A stretch of DNA of 40,306 nt from Deltaproteobacteria bacterium (GCA_020060215.1 JAGVAP010000024.1:1-40306), one strand, 5' to 3'; positions 22,723-31,945 are shown, counted from the first letter of the stretch. The notes: generated by a model not told the origin, from the sequence alone. A program made the numbers and translations.

Positions 22723-25443
22723 GTGGAACGCAGGACACCGGGCAACAACAGGGACCGCAGTGATCAGGCGCGTCCCTGGCATGCCATGGAGAAGGACGAC
22801 ATCATGTCCTCTCTGGGGGTGGATGAGAGCGGCCTGAGCAAGGAGGAGGCCCAGGAGCGGCTCCGGAAGTACGGGCCCAACAAGCTGGCCCGGGAGGAGA
22901 GGCCGAGTGGTGCGAAGCGCTTCCTGCGCCAGTTCAAGAACGTGCTCATCTACATCCTTTTGGTCGCGGCAGCCTTCACGGCCCTTCTCAGGGAATGGGT
23001 CGATACCGCCGTGATCCTCGGAGTGGTGCTGATCAATGCGGTCATCGGCTTTCTCCAGGAGGGGAAGGCCGAACGGGCCATGGAAAGCATACGATCCATG
23101 CTTTCCCCCAAAGCCAAAGTGCTTCGTGACGGCGAGGAGCGCGAGCTCCCGGCCGAGGAACTGACCCCGGGGGAGATCGTGCTCCTCGCCTCCGGGGACC
23201 GCGTGCCGGCGGATGTGCGCATACTCGAGGCCCGCAATGCACAGGCGGAAGAGGCTGCGCTCACGGGGGAGTCCCAGCCCGTAGCCAAGCAGGAGGACCC
23301 CGTGGAAGAGGAAGCGCCCCTGGGCGACCGCAGGAGCATGGTCTACTCGGGCACGGTGCTTACCAGCGGGAAGCTGCGCGGCGTGGTGGTCGCCACGGGA
23401 TCTCGGGCGGAGATCGGCCGCATCAGCGAGATGGTCTCACAGGTGGAGCGGATGACCACCCCGCTCATGCGCAAGATCGACAACTTCGGCCGCAGGCTGT
23501 CCGCGTTCATCGTGCTGCTCGGGGCAGGACTTTTTGCCTTCGGCTACTTCCTTCGCGATTTCGCATTCACGGAAATGCTCATGGCCGTGGTCAGCCTGGC
23601 GGTGGCAGCCATCCCGCAGGGGCTTCCGGCCATCATGACCATCACGCTGGCCCTTGGCGTGAGGCGCATGGCGGATCGAAATTCCATCGTCCGCCGACTG
23701 CCGGCAGTCGAGACCCTGGGATCGGTCACGGTCATCTGTTCGGACAAGACCGGCACCCTTACAAGGAACGAAATGACCGTGTCCAAGGTGGTGGCGGCGG
23801 GAAAGGGGTATTCCGTCAGCGGCGTAGGCTACACGCCCGAGGGAGAATTCAACCTGGATGGAAAGAAGGTGTCTCCCCGGGACGAGAGGCAACTTCTGGA
23901 GCTGGCGCGGGCCGGGCTCCTTGCAAGCGACGCTAAGCTGCGCCGGGAAAATGGGGACTGGACCATAAGCGGGATGCCCACCGAGGGCGGGGTCGTGGTT
24001 CTGGCTCAGAAGGCAGGATTGGCCCACGAGGAGGAGAGGGAATCCTACCCCAGACTGGATGTGATCCCCTTCGAATCCGAGCGGCGCTACATGGCGAGCC
24101 TCCACAAAGACCCGGAAGGCGGCACCGTGGTCTACGTCAAGGGCGCACCGGAGCGGCTGCTGGAGCTGTGCTCCACGGAGCGCACGGAGCAGGGGGAAGG
24201 TCCTTTGAGCAGGGAGGAGTGGGTGCGCCGGGAAGAGGAGCTGGCCGACAGCGGTCACCGGGTCCTGGCCATGGCCGTCAAGCGGTTGAACGGGGCCGAG
24301 TCTCTCGACGAGGGCCAGGTCCGGGATCTCACCATGCTCGGCCTGGTCGGCATCATCGATCCGCCGCGGGAGGAGGCTATCGAAGCCATCAGGGAGTGCC
24401 GAGAAGCCGGGATCCGGGTTAAAATGATCACCGGGGACCACGTGCTGACGGCCCGCAGCATCGGGGCGTCCATGGGGATCGGGGACGGCGAGCATGCGGT
24501 GACGGGCAAGGACATGGAGGAGACCGGTGACGACGAACTGGTCTCCCTGGTGATGGAAAACGACGTGTTCGCCAGGTCCAGCCCGGAGCACAAGCTGCGC
24601 ATGATGGAGGCCCTTCAATCGAAAGGACAAATCGTTGCGATGACGGGGGACGGCGTCAATGACGCGCCGGCGCTGAAGCGCGCCGATGTGGGCGTGGCGA
24701 TGGGCATCAAGGGCTCGGAGGCGGCCAAGGAGGCAGCAGACATGGTGCTGGCCGACGACAACTTCGCGACCATCGAGCAGGCGGTCAAGGAGGGCCGCAC
24801 CATCTACCAGAACCTGGTCAAGACCATCCTGTTCATCCTGCCTACGAACGGCGCCGAAGCGCTTATGGTCATCAGCTCTGTTCTCATCCTCTTCGAAGTC
24901 ATGCCCATCACTCCCCTGCAGATCCTGTGGGTGAACATGGTCACGGCCGTGACCCTGGGCATATCTCTGGCTTTCGAGCCCTCCGAGGAAGGCATCATGC
25001 AGCGCCCGCCCAGGCCGCCCGACGAGCCCATCCTCTCCGGATACCTCTTCTGGCGGATCGGTTTCGTATCCGTTCTCATTGCAGGGGCATCCATCCTGCT
25101 CTTCAATTCCCGCAGCGAGGCCGGAGACAGCATCGAGGCCGCCAGGACCGTGGCCGTCAACGCGCTCGTCGCCGGGCAGCTCTTCTATCTCTTCAACAGC
25201 CGCTTCATCGACCGGCGGTCACTGAGCATCAGCGGACTGACGGGCAACACGAAGGCGCTCATCGCCGTCGGCCTGCTGCTGCTGCTGCAACTTGCCTTCA
25301 CCTACCTGGGCCCGGTTCAGACCCTCTTCGGAACGGAATCCATCACCGCCGCAGATTGGGGCTGGGTCGTCGCCGCAGGGATCTGCGTGTTCCTTCTGGT
25401 GGAGGCGGAAAAGGCTTTGATGAATCGGTGGAGGAAACATTAG
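22723..25443 (+). CDS. P-type cation-transporting ATPase (P2-like)
   Basis: A 906-residue membrane pump resembling Ca2+-type P2 ATPases. The N-terminal cation-ATPase domain includes WHAM...GLSKEEAQERLRKYGPNKL. The actuator loop has LTGES, the phosphorylated aspartate is D341 in DKTGTLT, and nucleotide binding includes KGAPERLLELC. The hinge has MTGDGVNDAPALKRADVGVAMG, and about ten membrane segments are present. In M4 the usual PEGLP is PQGLP (Q299), and in M6 the SERCA-like N-x-x-T-D is N738-x-x-T741-A742. N709 and E712 of M5 are kept. Two of the classic calcium ligands are thus lost, so ion specificity is open. GTG 22723, with GGGAG six bases upstream, is chosen; TTG 22696 overlapping the previous stop is the alternative, and ATG 22786 would cut into conserved sequence. 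Its 3' end overlaps the opposite-strand OtsB-GH65 gene by 101 bases. Confidence 0.92.
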   Translation: MERRTPGNNRDRSDQARPWHAMEKDDIMSSLGVDESGLSKEEAQERLRKYGPNKLAREERPSGAKRFLRQFKNVLIYILLVAAAFTALLREWVDTAVILGVVLINAVIGFLQEGKAERAMESIRSMLSPKAKVLRDGEERELPAEELTPGEIVLLASGDRVPADVRILEARNAQAEEAALTGESQPVAKQEDPVEEEAPLGDRRSMVYSGTVLTSGKLRGVVVATGSRAEIGRISEMVSQVERMTTPLMRKIDNFGRRLSAFIVLLGAGLFAFGYFLRDFAFTEMLMAVVSLAVAAIPQGLPAIMTITLALGVRRMADRNSIVRRLPAVETLGSVTVICSDKTGTLTRNEMTVSKVVAAGKGYSVSGVGYTPEGEFNLDGKKVSPRDERQLLELARAGLLASDAKLRRENGDWTISGMPTEGGVVVLAQKAGLAHEEERESYPRLDVIPFESERRYMASLHKDPEGGTVVYVKGAPERLLELCSTERTEQGEGPLSREEWVRREEELADSGHRVLAMAVKRLNGAESLDEGQVRDLTMLGLVGIIDPPREEAIEAIRECREAGIRVKMITGDHVLTARSIGASMGIGDGEHAVTGKDMEETGDDELVSLVMENDVFARSSPEHKLRMMEALQSKGQIVAMTGDGVNDAPALKRADVGVAMGIKGSEAAKEAADMVLADDNFATIEQAVKEGRTIYQNLVKTILFILPTNGAEALMVISSVLILFEVMPITPLQILWVNMVTAVTLGISLAFEPSEEGIMQRPPRPPDEPILSGYLFWRIGFVSVLIAGASILLFNSRSEAGDSIEAARTVAVNALVAGQLFYLFNSRFIDRRSLSISGLTGNTKALIAVGLLLLLQLAFTYLGPVQTLFGTESITAADWGWVVAAGICVFLLVEAEKALMNRWRKH

Positions 25444-28400
25444 GACGTATTCCCGCTGTTGCGGTGCATTGAGGGATCGGCGGACCCCGGGAAGAGCTCC
25501 GGCGGGGTTGGGCGGCGCCAGATCCGTGATTCAGCGGTGAGAGCGTTCCCGGCCCCCCCCTCGACCGCGCCTCGGACCGGGTGCGGGAGAGATCGAGCTC
25601 CCTTCTGTCCCCGGGCGCAAGGAGAAAGGTGCTGCCTCGGAACCCGATCTTTGTGGGGGCGGCCGTGCCCGGCCGGCAGTGAAGCGTAATGCGGCCGGGG
25701 GTGATTTCTATATCGATCCAGCTGTGCCGGTACCTGATTCCGAACCGCAGGCACTTGAGCTCCGAGGGGAGCCTGGGGTTCAACCAGAGCACCTCCCCCC
25801 GGCTCTCGATCCCGGAATAGCATCTCAGGATGAGGTCGACCGTGCCCGCCATGGCGCCGAGATGAATCCCTTCCTTGGTGGTGCCGCCCTGGATGTCCTC
25901 GATGTCGCTCTCGAGCGCATCCTGGAAGAGCCGCCAAGACATCTCCCGCCTGGAGCGCGAGAGGACCCAGGCATGAACCACGCGGCTGAGGGTCGAGCCA
26001 TGGGAAGTCCGCTTCAGGTAGTAATCGATGTTCCTGGGGATGGTCTCCTGGTCGAAGGGGTATCCCAGCCAGTCAAAGAGTTCTCCCAGCTCTTCGGCCG
26101 AGAGCAGGAAGAAGAGCATGAGGACGTCGGCCTGCTTGGAGAGCTTGTAGCGGTTGGGGCTGTCGCCCTCGGCTTCGAGAATGCGGTCGAGCCTCTGGAT
26201 GTTGCCGTACTTCCTGCGATAGGCCTCCCAGTCGAATTCCTTCAGGTCCCCGTACCCCTCGAACTGGCTGATGATCCCGTCCTCGTGAAAAGGAACGCGG
26301 AGCTTGCTGCCGATCTCCTCCCAGCGGTCGAGCTCCTCATTTCCAAGGCCCAGGTCTTCCACAATGTACTTGCGGCGGTGTTCGGGGAGGCCTTCGATCA
26401 TCTCCAGGGCGCGGCGAAAGACCCAGGCGACCATCACATTGGTGTAGGCGTTGTTGTCGATCCCCGGCTCCGACACATCCGGGTAGCGGTCGTGAAACTC
26501 GTCCGGCCCGATGACCTTCCGTATCTCGTAGCGGTCCATGGAGTCGTTGTACTGAGCCTTGGCGGCCCAGAAGCGGGCGATCTGGACGATGAGCTCGGCA
26601 CCGTAAAAGGACAGGAACTCCTCGTCTCCGCTCACCTGGTAGTACTGCCAGATGTTGTAGGCCACGGCAATGTTGACGTGCCGCTCGAGTCGTGAGTTGT
26701 CCGGGATCCAGCGGTCCGAAGCGGGGTTCAGGTGAAGGGTCTGGGCCTGCTCCTCGCCGTTGCTGCCGCTCTGCCACGGGAACATGGCGCCGGCGTATCC
26801 CGCGCTCTTTGCGGCCCAGATTGCCCTTGGTAGACGGTGGTAGCGGTATTTGAGAAGCGCTCGCGTGATCTCCGGCATTCGGAGGTTGAGGAGCGGAAAG
26901 ATGAAGAGCTCGTCCCACATGATGAGCCCCCGGTAGGCCTCTCCGTGCAGCCCTCGGGGAGGCACGCCCACGTCCCGATCCACAGTGTTGGGGGACACGG
27001 TCTGGAGCAGGTGAAAGATGTGGAGGTTCAGGATCTGCTCCATGCGCGGGCTTTGCGCTTCGATATCCATGCGCCAGTGGTCCCAGACGTGTCTCCAGGC
27101 AAGGGTGTGCCGGTCGAGCAATTCCGCAAAATCCCCTGCGTGGTGAAGCGCGGTCCGGGCTTCCATCAGGCTTTCAGATACGGCCGGATCCCCGGAGTGG
27201 TAGATGGCGACGATCTTCTCGATCCGTACAGGGATCCCCTCCTGGACGCGGATTTCGAACTCCTGCGCGACGTACCCCTCTTCATGAAGAGACTGCGGGG
27301 CAATTTCCGCCTCCTGACGGCCCATGAAGATCCGTGTCCGCGCCGCCTCGGCGATCCGGACATGGGACTGGTTCGTCTCCGCCTCCAGCCAGATCACCCG
27401 GCTATCTTTTTCAGCCCCGTTTCCCAACTGATCGAGGTGGCGGCTTTCCAGCTGCCGGTAGCGTTCGACCAGTGTGTTCTCCACGCGCCCGTCCAGGGCG
27501 GAGCGCACGTGGATGGTCCCAGACCAGTTCTCCGGCGTCAGGGTGGTTTCAAGACCTGCCAAGTGTGGTTCGCCCATGTGCACGAACCTGCGCTGAGTCA
27601 ACCTGGTTCGGCGATCCCCTTTGTCTTTGTACCCGACCGTCCTCACCAGGACCCCGCGTGCCATGTCGAGTTCCTGGCGGTAGTCCAGGATTTCGACCGA
27701 ATCGAGGTCGAACCAGTCGCCCTCTTCGATCCGGAAAGAGAGCGGCAGCCAGTTGGGGATGTTCACCATACTCTCGTTTTCGATCGTGTGGTCCGCCACA
27801 TGGCTCTTGAGGCGGTTGTAGACGCCGGCAATGTAGGTTCCCGGGTAGTGGACCCTGCCGGCGGCCGACTCGGGCGCGGCCCCGCGGGAGGCGAAATAGC
27901 CGTTTCCGGTGGTGCAAAGCGTTTCCCGGTGCTTCTCCTTCTCCGGTTCGAAACCCTCGTAGGTGAGGGACCAGACATTGAGTGAGGACTCCTTCTCGGC
28001 AAAATCGACCAACTCCTCCAGAAGCTCTGCTACCTCATCGGTATCCCGCACCACGTAGTGCGCCGCGGTCTGCTGGTCGTCTTCGCTTACCAGGACACCG
28101 ATGCCGCAATCCGCAACGGCTCGAAAGGCATCCTCGTCCGTGACGTCGTCCCCGATGTAGAGAGGCACGGCGCGGGAAGGATCGATTTGGAGTTTCTCCA
28201 GCAGGTAGAGAAGGGCCCGGCCCTTGTCCCAGTCCGCGTTCGGACGAAGCTCGAATACCTTCTTCCCCGCGGTCTTCACGAGCTCTTCATGGCGCTTGGC
28301 CACCTCGTCGACCTCCTGTTCCAGTTCCGGAACGATCCTCTGGTCCGCCTGGCGGTAGTGGACGGCGATGGCATATGGCTTTCGCTCCAACCGGACCCCC

Positions 28401-28792
28401 TTGAGATCTTTCATCAGGGGCTTCAACTCCTCCTCCGCGCCGTTCAGAGCCGGGAGGAAATCCTTCCCGAGCTCCTCGTGGAACGAATCATCCGACCCTG
28501 CCATGTTGAACCCGTGGCTGCCGGCATAGACCAGATTTTCCAGGCCGATGAGGTTCTTTGCATCGCTCAGTGCGCGGCCGGTCACGATGACCACGCTCCA
28601 GTGCTCGGTGAGCTTCCGGAGGAGCTGCCTCGTCTTCTCGGGAAGAAGGGTCTGGGTGGGGTCCTCCACGATGGGCGTGAGCGTCCCGTCATAGTCCAGG
28701 AAGATCGCCGGCCGCCCTTTTTTGAGCCTCTGGAAGATCTCCGCCTTTTTCTCCAGGGCCGAGGGAAGTCGGTTTGCATGTCGCTCATTCAT
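25343..28792 (-). CDS. Trehalose-6-phosphate phosphatase / GH65 disaccharide phosphorylase fusion
   Basis: A 1149-residue two-enzyme fusion. Residues about 10-265 are an OtsB-type HAD phosphatase: nucleophile D33 and D35 in FLDYDGTLTPIV, VIVTGR, and GDDVTDEDAF for Mg2+. Residues about 275-1065 are a GH65 phosphorylase: an N-terminal beta domain (NVWSLTYEGFEPEKE), an alpha/alpha barrel with general acid E765 in IGPDEFH followed by DNNAYTN, and the phosphate-binding HGST (931-934). The expected chemistry is trehalose-6-phosphate to trehalose, then trehalose plus phosphate to glucose and beta-glucose-1-phosphate; kojibiose or maltose as substrate is possible. The last 80 residues are low-complexity and run antisense into the ATPase gene. 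A run of eight G at 25560-25553 makes a frameshift possible; other frames would stop at 25531 or 25440. ATG 28792 overlaps the beta-PGM stop and has GGGGGAG upstream. Confidence 0.92.
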   Translation of the reverse strand: MNERHANRLPSALEKKAEIFQRLKKGRPAIFLDYDGTLTPIVEDPTQTLLPEKTRQLLRKLTEHWSVVIVTGRALSDAKNLIGLENLVYAGSHGFNMAGSDDSFHEELGKDFLPALNGAEEELKPLMKDLKGVRLERKPYAIAVHYRQADQRIVPELEQEVDEVAKRHEELVKTAGKKVFELRPNADWDKGRALLYLLEKLQIDPSRAVPLYIGDDVTDEDAFRAVADCGIGVLVSEDDQQTAAHYVVRDTDEVAELLEELVDFAEKESSLNVWSLTYEGFEPEKEKHRETLCTTGNGYFASRGAAPESAAGRVHYPGTYIAGVYNRLKSHVADHTIENESMVNIPNWLPLSFRIEEGDWFDLDSVEILDYRQELDMARGVLVRTVGYKDKGDRRTRLTQRRFVHMGEPHLAGLETTLTPENWSGTIHVRSALDGRVENTLVERYRQLESRHLDQLGNGAEKDSRVIWLEAETNQSHVRIAEAARTRIFMGRQEAEIAPQSLHEEGYVAQEFEIRVQEGIPVRIEKIVAIYHSGDPAVSESLMEARTALHHAGDFAELLDRHTLAWRHVWDHWRMDIEAQSPRMEQILNLHIFHLLQTVSPNTVDRDVGVPPRGLHGEAYRGLIMWDELFIFPLLNLRMPEITRALLKYRYHRLPRAIWAAKSAGYAGAMFPWQSGSNGEEQAQTLHLNPASDRWIPDNSRLERHVNIAVAYNIWQYYQVSGDEEFLSFYGAELIVQIARFWAAKAQYNDSMDRYEIRKVIGPDEFHDRYPDVSEPGIDNNAYTNVMVAWVFRRALEMIEGLPEHRRKYIVEDLGLGNEELDRWEEIGSKLRVPFHEDGIISQFEGYGDLKEFDWEAYRRKYGNIQRLDRILEAEGDSPNRYKLSKQADVLMLFFLLSAEELGELFDWLGYPFDQETIPRNIDYYLKRTSHGSTLSRVVHAWVLSRSRREMSWRLFQDALESDIEDIQGGTTKEGIHLGAMAGTVDLILRCYSGIESRGEVLWLNPRLPSELKCLRFGIRYRHSWIDIEITPGRITLHCRPGTAAPTKIGFRGSTFLLAPGDRRELDLSRTRSEARSRGGPGTLSPLNHGSGAAQPRRSSSRGPPIPQCTATAGIRPNVSSTDSSKPFPPPPEGTRRSLRRRPSPNLRR

Positions 28793-29547
28793 CACACTCC
28801 CCCGATTTCGGACAGATCACGAACGACCATGTCCGCGCCAAGGCTTTCGAGCCCTGCGTTCCTCCCCGACCTGTCGACCCCGATCACCATCGCGAACCCT
28901 CCGGCCTTGCCGGCCTTGACCCCTGCAATCGCGTCCTCCACCACCACCGCTTTTTCCGGGCTCACCCTCAGCCGTTTCGCTGCTTCTTCAAAGATATCCG
29001 GTTCGGGCTTTCCCCTGAGGTCGTGCTCTGCGGCGTCTGCGCCGGTGACCACCACGTCGAAAAGGCCGCGAACCCCGGCCGCGTCCAGAACCGCCTCCGC
29101 GTTGCGGCTCGACGATATCACTGCGGTGCGGATCTTTCGCTCCCTGAGCTTCCGAAGGAACTCCACGGTTGTCGGATACGGATCGATCCCCTCCTCCTTC
29201 AGGTGCTTCCGAAAATAGTGGTTCTTGCGGTTTCCAAGCCCGCAGACGGTCTCCTTCCCGGGCGGGTCGTCCGGGCTTCCGTAGGGAAGGGAGATCCCTC
29301 TTGACTCCAGAAAACTCTTTGCCCCCTCGTATCGCGGCTTGCCGTCGACGTGGCGCAGGTAGTCCTTCCGCTCGTCGAACGGCTCGAATTCCAGCCCCTC
29401 CCGGCGTGACCGCTCCTTCAGGTATTCATCAAACATCTTCTTCCACGAAGCGGCATGCACCCGGGCCGAGTCCGTGATGACGCCGTCCATATCGAGAATC
29501 GCCGCCTCGTATTTCGTCATGTCTATATGGGCTCTTTCCTTCCCCAT
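28792..29547 (-). CDS. Beta-phosphoglucomutase-family HAD hydrolase
   Basis: A 251-residue HAD protein of the beta-phosphoglucomutase subfamily, which converts beta-glucose-1-phosphate to glucose-6-phosphate via a phospho-aspartate. The nucleophile is D19 and the acid/base D21 in LDMDGVITDS. A helical cap follows (about 28-110). Motif II is AVISSSRNAE, motif III the lysine in GKPEPDIFEEA, and motif IV VVEDAIAGVKAGKAGG. It is slightly longer than L. lactis beta-PGM (221 residues). AAGAAGGG lies eight bases before ATG 29547. It starts four bases after the ppsA stop and overlaps the start of the OtsB-GH65 gene, so the three are one operon and translation is coupled. Its product fits directly with the phosphorylase downstream. 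Confidence 0.92.
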   Translation of the reverse strand: MGKERAHIDMTKYEAAILDMDGVITDSARVHAASWKKMFDEYLKERSRREGLEFEPFDERKDYLRHVDGKPRYEGAKSFLESRGISLPYGSPDDPPGKETVCGLGNRKNHYFRKHLKEEGIDPYPTTVEFLRKLRERKIRTAVISSSRNAEAVLDAAGVRGLFDVVVTGADAAEHDLRGKPEPDIFEEAAKRLRVSPEKAVVVEDAIAGVKAGKAGGFAMVIGVDRSGRNAGLESLGADMVVRDLSEIGGV

Positions 29548-29551
29548 TCGG

Positions 29552-31945
29552 CTATCCCTTCTTCTCGGCTTCCGCGACCTTCTCGATCACCGGAAGCACG
29601 CTGTCCGGGTTGACCGAGATGGAGTCGATCCCCGCCCTCACCAGAAAGGCGGCAAAGTCGGGATGGTCGCTGGGCGCCTGGCCGCAGAGCCCCACCTTGC
29701 GGTCCTTCCTGTGAGCCGATTCGATCAGGCGCGATATGGATTCTTTCACCGCCTCGTTCCGCTCATCGAAGAGGTAAGAGAGCAGGGAGGAGTCGCGGTC
29801 CACCCCCATGGTCAGCTGGGTGAGGTCATTGGAGCCGATGGAGAACCCGTCGAAGTGCTCGGCGAACTTTTCAGCCAGGATGATGTTGGTGGGGATCTCC
29901 GCCATCACGTAGATCTGCAAACCGTTCTCTCCCCGCCTGAGGCCGTTCTGCGACAGGACGGACAGCACTTTTTCCGCCTCCTCCGGGGTCCTGCAGAAGG
30001 GGACCATGACAACCACGTTCTCAAAGCCCATCTCCTCCCTCACCCGCTTGAGGGCCCGGCACTCCAAGGCAAACCCCTCACGGTAGCGGTCGCTGTAGTA
30101 GCGCGAGGCCCCGCGGAACCCGAGCATGGGGTTTTCCTCTTCCGGCTCGAACTCCCGCCCTCCGATCAGGCTTGCGTACTCGTTGGTCTTGAAATCGCTC
30201 GTCCGAACGATGACCGGGTGGGGATGGTTGGAGGCGGCGATCTTGGCAATGCCCTGGGAGAGGTGATCCACAAAGTATTCGGTCTTGTCCTCGTACTCCG
30301 CGGTCATCTCCCGGATCCGTTTCTCCGCCTCCTTGTCCTCGAGCCTGCCGAAGCGGACCAGGGCCATGGGGTGGATCTTGATGAGGTTGCCGATGGTGAA
30401 CTCCAACCGCGCAAGGCCGATCCCCTTGCATGGGAGCTGCCACCACCGAAACGCACCGGCAGGGCTTGCGACGTTCATCATGATCTCCGTGCGGGTGTCG
30501 GGGATGTCCTGCAGGTCGATGTCCCTGGTCTCGAATTCGAGCGCGCCCTCGTAAACCCGCCCTTCATCCCCTTCGGCGCAGGAGATGGTGAGCTCCTGTC
30601 CGTCCTTGAGGGACTTGGTGGCCTCCCCGGTCCCCACCACGGCGGGCATCCCCAGCTCCCGGCTTACGATGGCCGCGTGGGAGGTCCTCCCCCCGTGGTC
30701 GGTCACGATTCCGGCCGCCTTCTTCATGATCGGCTCCCAGTCGGGGTCGGTCATGCCGGTCACCAGGATCGACCCTTCCGTGAAGCGGTCGATCTCTGCG
30801 GCGTCCCTGATGATCTGCGCCTTGCCCGAGGCGATGGCCTGGCCGATGCTGAGGCCTTTCAGCAGGACCTCTCCCTTTTCCTTCAACCGGTAGGTCTTGA
30901 GCGCCGCGGCCTCTTTCCGGGACTCCACCGTCTCCGGCCTCGCCTGGACGATGAACAGCTCGTCCCGCTCCCCGTCTTTCGCCCACTCGATGTCCATGGG
31001 GCGGCCGTAGTGGTCTTCGATCGTGCACGCCCAGCGGGCGAGCTGCATGATCTCCTTGTCGCTCAGACAGAAGGACCCCTGCTCCTTTTTGGAAGTGGTT
31101 ACGTTCTTGGTGGTTTCGGACCTCCCGCTCCCGTAGACGATCTTCCGCTCCTTTGCGCCCAGGGTGCGGTCGATGATGGGGAGGCAGCCCTCCTTCCCGA
31201 TCAGGGGCTTGAAGACCGTGAACTCGTCCGGGGTCACCTGCCCCTGCACGACGCTCTCCCCCAAACCCCAGGAACCGTTGATCACGACCACCTTCCTGAA
31301 GCCGGATTCCGGGTCGAGGGTAAACAACACCCCGGCAGAAGCCTTGTCCGAGCGGACCATCTTCTGCACACCCACGGACAGGGCGATCTTCATATGCTCG
31401 AACCCCTTGTCTTCCCGGTAGCTGATGGCCCGGTCGGTAAAGAGCGAGGCGTAGCATTTTTTGCAGGCATCGAGGAGCGGTTTTTCCCCGGTGATGTTGA
31501 GGAAGCTCTCCTGCTGTCCTGCGAAGCTCGCCTCCGGGAGGTCCTCCGCGGTACCGCTGCTCCTGACCGCCACGTTGGCCCTGTCGGTATCGAAACGTTT
31601 CCCCAGCTCCCGGTAATGGGCCTTGATCGATTCGGCAAGGTCAGTGGGGAACTCCGCATCGAGGAACATCCGGCGTATGGCCTCTCCGGTCTGGTGGAGC
31701 TTCTTTTTCTTGTTCCTGTACTCTTCGAGCTGGGATTGGATCTTCCCGGGCAGGTCGTTGGCATCCAGAAAGGCCCTGTAGGCCGCAGCCGTGGTGGCAA
31801 ATCCGTCCGGGACCGATATTCCCTTCTCCTTGAGCTCGCGGATCATCTCGCCCAGGCTTGCGTTCTTCCCGCCGACCTCCGACACGTCCCTGGAGCCCAC
31901 GTCCTCGAACCAGACCAGATGCCTTTTCTCCTTTTTCCGTGCCAA
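29552..31945 (-). CDS. ppsA: Phosphoenolpyruvate synthase
   Basis: A 797-residue enzyme forming PEP from pyruvate and ATP (releasing AMP and phosphate), the entry to gluconeogenesis from C3 compounds. The N-terminal ATP-grasp domain shows VGGKNASLGEM, VAVRSSGTAEDLPEASFAGQQESFLN and the GERDELFIVQARPETV end. The swivelling domain carries the phosphohistidine H423 in DHGGRTSHAAIVSRELG. The PEP/pyruvate barrel has GSNDLTQLTMGVDRDS and the catalytic C754 in VGLCGQAPSDHP. Length is close to E. coli PpsA (792) and shorter than pyruvate phosphate dikinase. It lies 58 bases after apgM, in the same direction, and just before the beta-PGM gene. Placement next to phosphoglycerate mutase links PEP to 3-phosphoglycerate in one transcript. 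Confidence 0.96.
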   Translation of the reverse strand: MARKKEKRHLVWFEDVGSRDVSEVGGKNASLGEMIRELKEKGISVPDGFATTAAAYRAFLDANDLPGKIQSQLEEYRNKKKKLHQTGEAIRRMFLDAEFPTDLAESIKAHYRELGKRFDTDRANVAVRSSGTAEDLPEASFAGQQESFLNITGEKPLLDACKKCYASLFTDRAISYREDKGFEHMKIALSVGVQKMVRSDKASAGVLFTLDPESGFRKVVVINGSWGLGESVVQGQVTPDEFTVFKPLIGKEGCLPIIDRTLGAKERKIVYGSGRSETTKNVTTSKKEQGSFCLSDKEIMQLARWACTIEDHYGRPMDIEWAKDGERDELFIVQARPETVESRKEAAALKTYRLKEKGEVLLKGLSIGQAIASGKAQIIRDAAEIDRFTEGSILVTGMTDPDWEPIMKKAAGIVTDHGGRTSHAAIVSRELGMPAVVGTGEATKSLKDGQELTISCAEGDEGRVYEGALEFETRDIDLQDIPDTRTEIMMNVASPAGAFRWWQLPCKGIGLARLEFTIGNLIKIHPMALVRFGRLEDKEAEKRIREMTAEYEDKTEYFVDHLSQGIAKIAASNHPHPVIVRTSDFKTNEYASLIGGREFEPEEENPMLGFRGASRYYSDRYREGFALECRALKRVREEMGFENVVVMVPFCRTPEEAEKVLSVLSQNGLRRGENGLQIYVMAEIPTNIILAEKFAEHFDGFSIGSNDLTQLTMGVDRDSSLLSYLFDERNEAVKESISRLIESAHRKDRKVGLCGQAPSDHPDFAAFLVRAGIDSISVNPDSVLPVIEKVAEAEKKG

